From Promineifilum sp. (GTDB taxonomy: Bacteria > Chloroflexota > Anaerolineae > Promineifilales > Promineifilaceae): a stretch of 64,000 bases of DNA. Of this stretch, positions 62,653 through 64,000 are shown one piece after another (positions within the stretch are counted from its first letter, which is position 1; every line of letters begins with the position of its first letter). The translations under genes were made by a program, and so were the position numbers. The notes beneath the pieces were generated by a model. The model was not told where the DNA came from. It searched no databases and worked only from the letters and a program-made list of their open reading frames with translations. The stretch lies in contig JACKBY010000005.1 of the NCBI GenBank assembly GCA_020634335.1, positions 124,001 to 188,000 of the forward strand, written 5' to 3'.

Positions 62653-62754
62653 TCAGGTCGGGGAGGAACGGTCCTCCACGATGGCGATCTCTTCATCGGT
62701 CAGGCCGTAGAGCTTGTAGACGATCTGGTCGATGAGCCAATCCAAGACAAATAT
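62653..62754 (-). pseudogene. remnant of a DNA methylase C-terminus
   Basis: About 33 residues including DQIVYKLYGLTDEEIAIVED, the usual last helix of Eco57I/TaqI-type adenine methylases and related BREX or type IIG enzymes. Everything upstream of it in the same frame is unrelated. A relic of a lost restriction-modification gene. Confidence 0.55.
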
Positions 62755-62873
62755 TCTTGTCTGGCGAGAAACTAACCTGCCTAAGCGGATGACGCGCATC
62801 AGGCCGATGGACGCGCAACCATCCAGAGGCGCGTATTGGTCAATTCCGCGCAATCCGCTAAACTCCCGCACAC

Positions 62874-62933
62874 CGTAGCGCCGGTTTTTAACCGGCAAGC
62901 CCGGCGGAGATGCCGGATAAGAACCCGGCGCAC
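62874..62933. repeat. GTAGCGCCGG repeat unit
   Basis: GTAGCGCCGGTTTTTAACCGG in part and CCGGATAAGAACCCGGCGC: a single unit of the composite family without recognisable termini. Confidence 0.7.
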
Positions 62934-62961
62934 CATTCATACTTTAGGAGGCAGGTCAACC

Positions 62962-64000
62962 ATGGCAATACCGATCCCCAGCATGATTCTGAAGCAACTG
63001 CACACGTTCGGCAGTCTGAGGAACACGGCCGACGGCGTGGAGTTCTCGGTCAAGAATCGGCTCAACGACACCACCCTGACCGGGCTGACCGGGCTGAAAT
63101 TCGACGGCTACGCGGTGCCGCTCGACGCGATCTTCGTGCGGCTGGAGGACGGCTCGCGGTTGACGCCGGCCCAGTTGGCCGCCGCGCCGCTCGATTTTCC
63201 CCTGCGCCGCACGCTCGACATCGTGGCCGCTGTGGACCCGCTGGACGTGGGCAAGCACGAGATCGAGATTCGCTTCGAGGCGCGGCCGTTTGGCAAGCTC
63301 AAGCTCAAGGTCGATGACGCCATCACTGCCGAAGAAAAGCCGAAGGTGGCCCACATCCCCCGCGACAACGGTGACGACTACAGCGAGAGCGCCATCAGGA
63401 CGCGCCGGCAGTTTGTCGAGGAGTATACCGGGGCCAAGCTGGAGCACACGTCGCAATACTCCTTCGACCCCCACACCACGGCCGGCAATGCCGAGCACTT
63501 CACCGGGGTGGCCCAGATTCCGCTGGGCTTCGCCGGGCCGATCACCATCCATGGCGAGCACGCCCAGGGCGAGTTCCTGGTGCCGATGGCGACGACCGAG
63601 GGCACGCTCATCGCCAGCTATAACCGGGGCATGAAGATTCTCAATATGTCGGGCGGGGTGACGTGTACGGTCATCGGCGACGCCATGCAGCGCGCGCCGG
63701 TCTTCGTCTTTAACAACGCTCGCGAGGCGCGCCACTTCGTGGCCTGGGTGGAGGCGAACCTGGGCGAAATACGCGAGCAGGCCGAGGCCACATCGAGCGT
63801 CGCCAAGCTGCAATACATTGACTACTACCTGGCGGCCAAGCTGGCCTATTTGCGCTTCAACTTTAGCACGGGCGACGCGGCGGGGCAGAACATGGTCGGC
63901 CGGGCGACCTTCGCCGCCTGTAGCTGGATTCTTGATCACTATGAAGGGGTGCAGCACTTCTATCTGGAAAGCAATCTGGCGACGGACAAGAAGGCGTCAC
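62962..64000 (+). CDS. hydroxymethylglutaryl-CoA reductase (partial, runs off the window)
   Basis: At least 346 residues, open at the window edge. AGGAGG lies 10 nt upstream of ATG 62962. After a ~130-residue N-terminal extension (LKQLHTFGSLRNTADGVEFS, KFDGYAVPLDAIFVRLED) comes the catalytic domain: PLGFAGPITIHGEHAQGEFL, VPMATTEGTLIASYNRGMK with the catalytic Glu, TGDAAGQNMVGRAT for the DAMGMN loop, and SNLATDKKAS with the catalytic Lys. It reduces HMG-CoA to mevalonate. With the AGPS-like gene it hints at unusual lipid chemistry. The extension is not in classic bacterial enzymes. Confidence 0.9.
   Translation, partial: MAIPIPSMILKQLHTFGSLRNTADGVEFSVKNRLNDTTLTGLTGLKFDGYAVPLDAIFVRLEDGSRLTPAQLAAAPLDFPLRRTLDIVAAVDPLDVGKHEIEIRFEARPFGKLKLKVDDAITAEEKPKVAHIPRDNGDDYSESAIRTRRQFVEEYTGAKLEHTSQYSFDPHTTAGNAEHFTGVAQIPLGFAGPITIHGEHAQGEFLVPMATTEGTLIASYNRGMKILNMSGGVTCTVIGDAMQRAPVFVFNNAREARHFVAWVEANLGEIREQAEATSSVAKLQYIDYYLAAKLAYLRFNFSTGDAAGQNMVGRATFAACSWILDHYEGVQHFYLESNLATDKKAS

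Larger units (their letters stand above)
62642..62961. other. 320-bp intergenic region with a methylase remnant and a repeat
   Basis: A methylase tail on the minus strand (62653-62754), a repeat at 62874-62933, and TTAGGAGGCAGG before the next gene. Nothing else is supported. Confidence 0.6.

Overview
The window looks like a chromosomal piece of a high-GC filamentous Chloroflexota (Anaerolineae/Ardenticatenia-like). The inference rests on long beta-helix and beta-propeller exported proteins with a short C-terminal YLPV/APVV-type tail, AfsR-like BTAD regulators, several candidate leaderless promoters, heptanucleotide tandem repeats between genes, an alkylglycerone-phosphate-synthase-like gene and an HMG-CoA reductase. 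No rRNA, tRNA, insertion sequence with transposase, or CRISPR array was seen.

Layout. 0-1.8 kb: a lower-GC pair of modification-dependent nuclease genes (Mrr-RAMA and SRA-like-HNH). 2-9.2 kb: an Imm5-like protein, a PLP decarboxylase carrying an in-frame repeat insertion, an ether-lipid-type FAD enzyme and a duplicated HlyD-like protein. 9.4-17 kb: two small genes (one ending in a death-like effector-associated domain, EAD), then a phosphate regulon: sensor kinase, response regulator, an 11-bp-periodic Pho-box-like array, and pstS-pstC-pstA-pstB. 17-24.2 kb: two beta-helix exported proteins, one with a bacterial intein-like (Hint) domain in its middle. 24.3-30.5 kb: small membrane and housekeeping genes and a second two-component system. 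30.8-35.6 kb: a beta-helix/kelch pair and an SLC13 permease. 35.6-39.5 kb: parB-parA, a VapC remnant, a phage antirepressor and a DUF4160/DUF2442 pair. 39.6-41 kb: an EAD-TIR-FGE conflict gene whose interdomain linkers contain palindromic repeats. 41.3-49.4 kb: an EF-G-like GTPase without the P-loop lysine, a membrane protein, an exported protein sharing a new C-terminal domain with the Hint protein, and an aldo/keto reductase. 49.5-58.6 kb: a SARP-type BTAD/NB-ARC/TPR regulator facing two exported propeller proteins and a 39-residue peptide ORF. 58.7-64 kb: membrane protein, an ArsR-RibD-like-SRPBCC operon, a lipoprotein, a methylase remnant and HMG-CoA reductase running off the end.

The most promising new unit is at 49.5-58.6 kb. 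Two identical tandem 11-bp repeats (TTGCAACGATC twice), each exactly 6 bp before a -10-like hexamer, precede the peptide/propeller genes and the large PD40 protein. SARP regulators bind 11-bp-periodic direct repeats just upstream of -10, and the only SARP-type gene in the window ends head-on against this cluster. A regulator, two matched operators, a peptide and two cell-surface proteins therefore look like one regulon, bounded by two copies of the same hairpin repeat.

A second theme is that dispersed repeats enter genes. They lie in frame inside the decarboxylase, antirepressor and TIR-FGE genes, supply the stop codons of the AGPS-like and parA genes, and in some places end in TACAAT/TATAAT immediately before a start codon.
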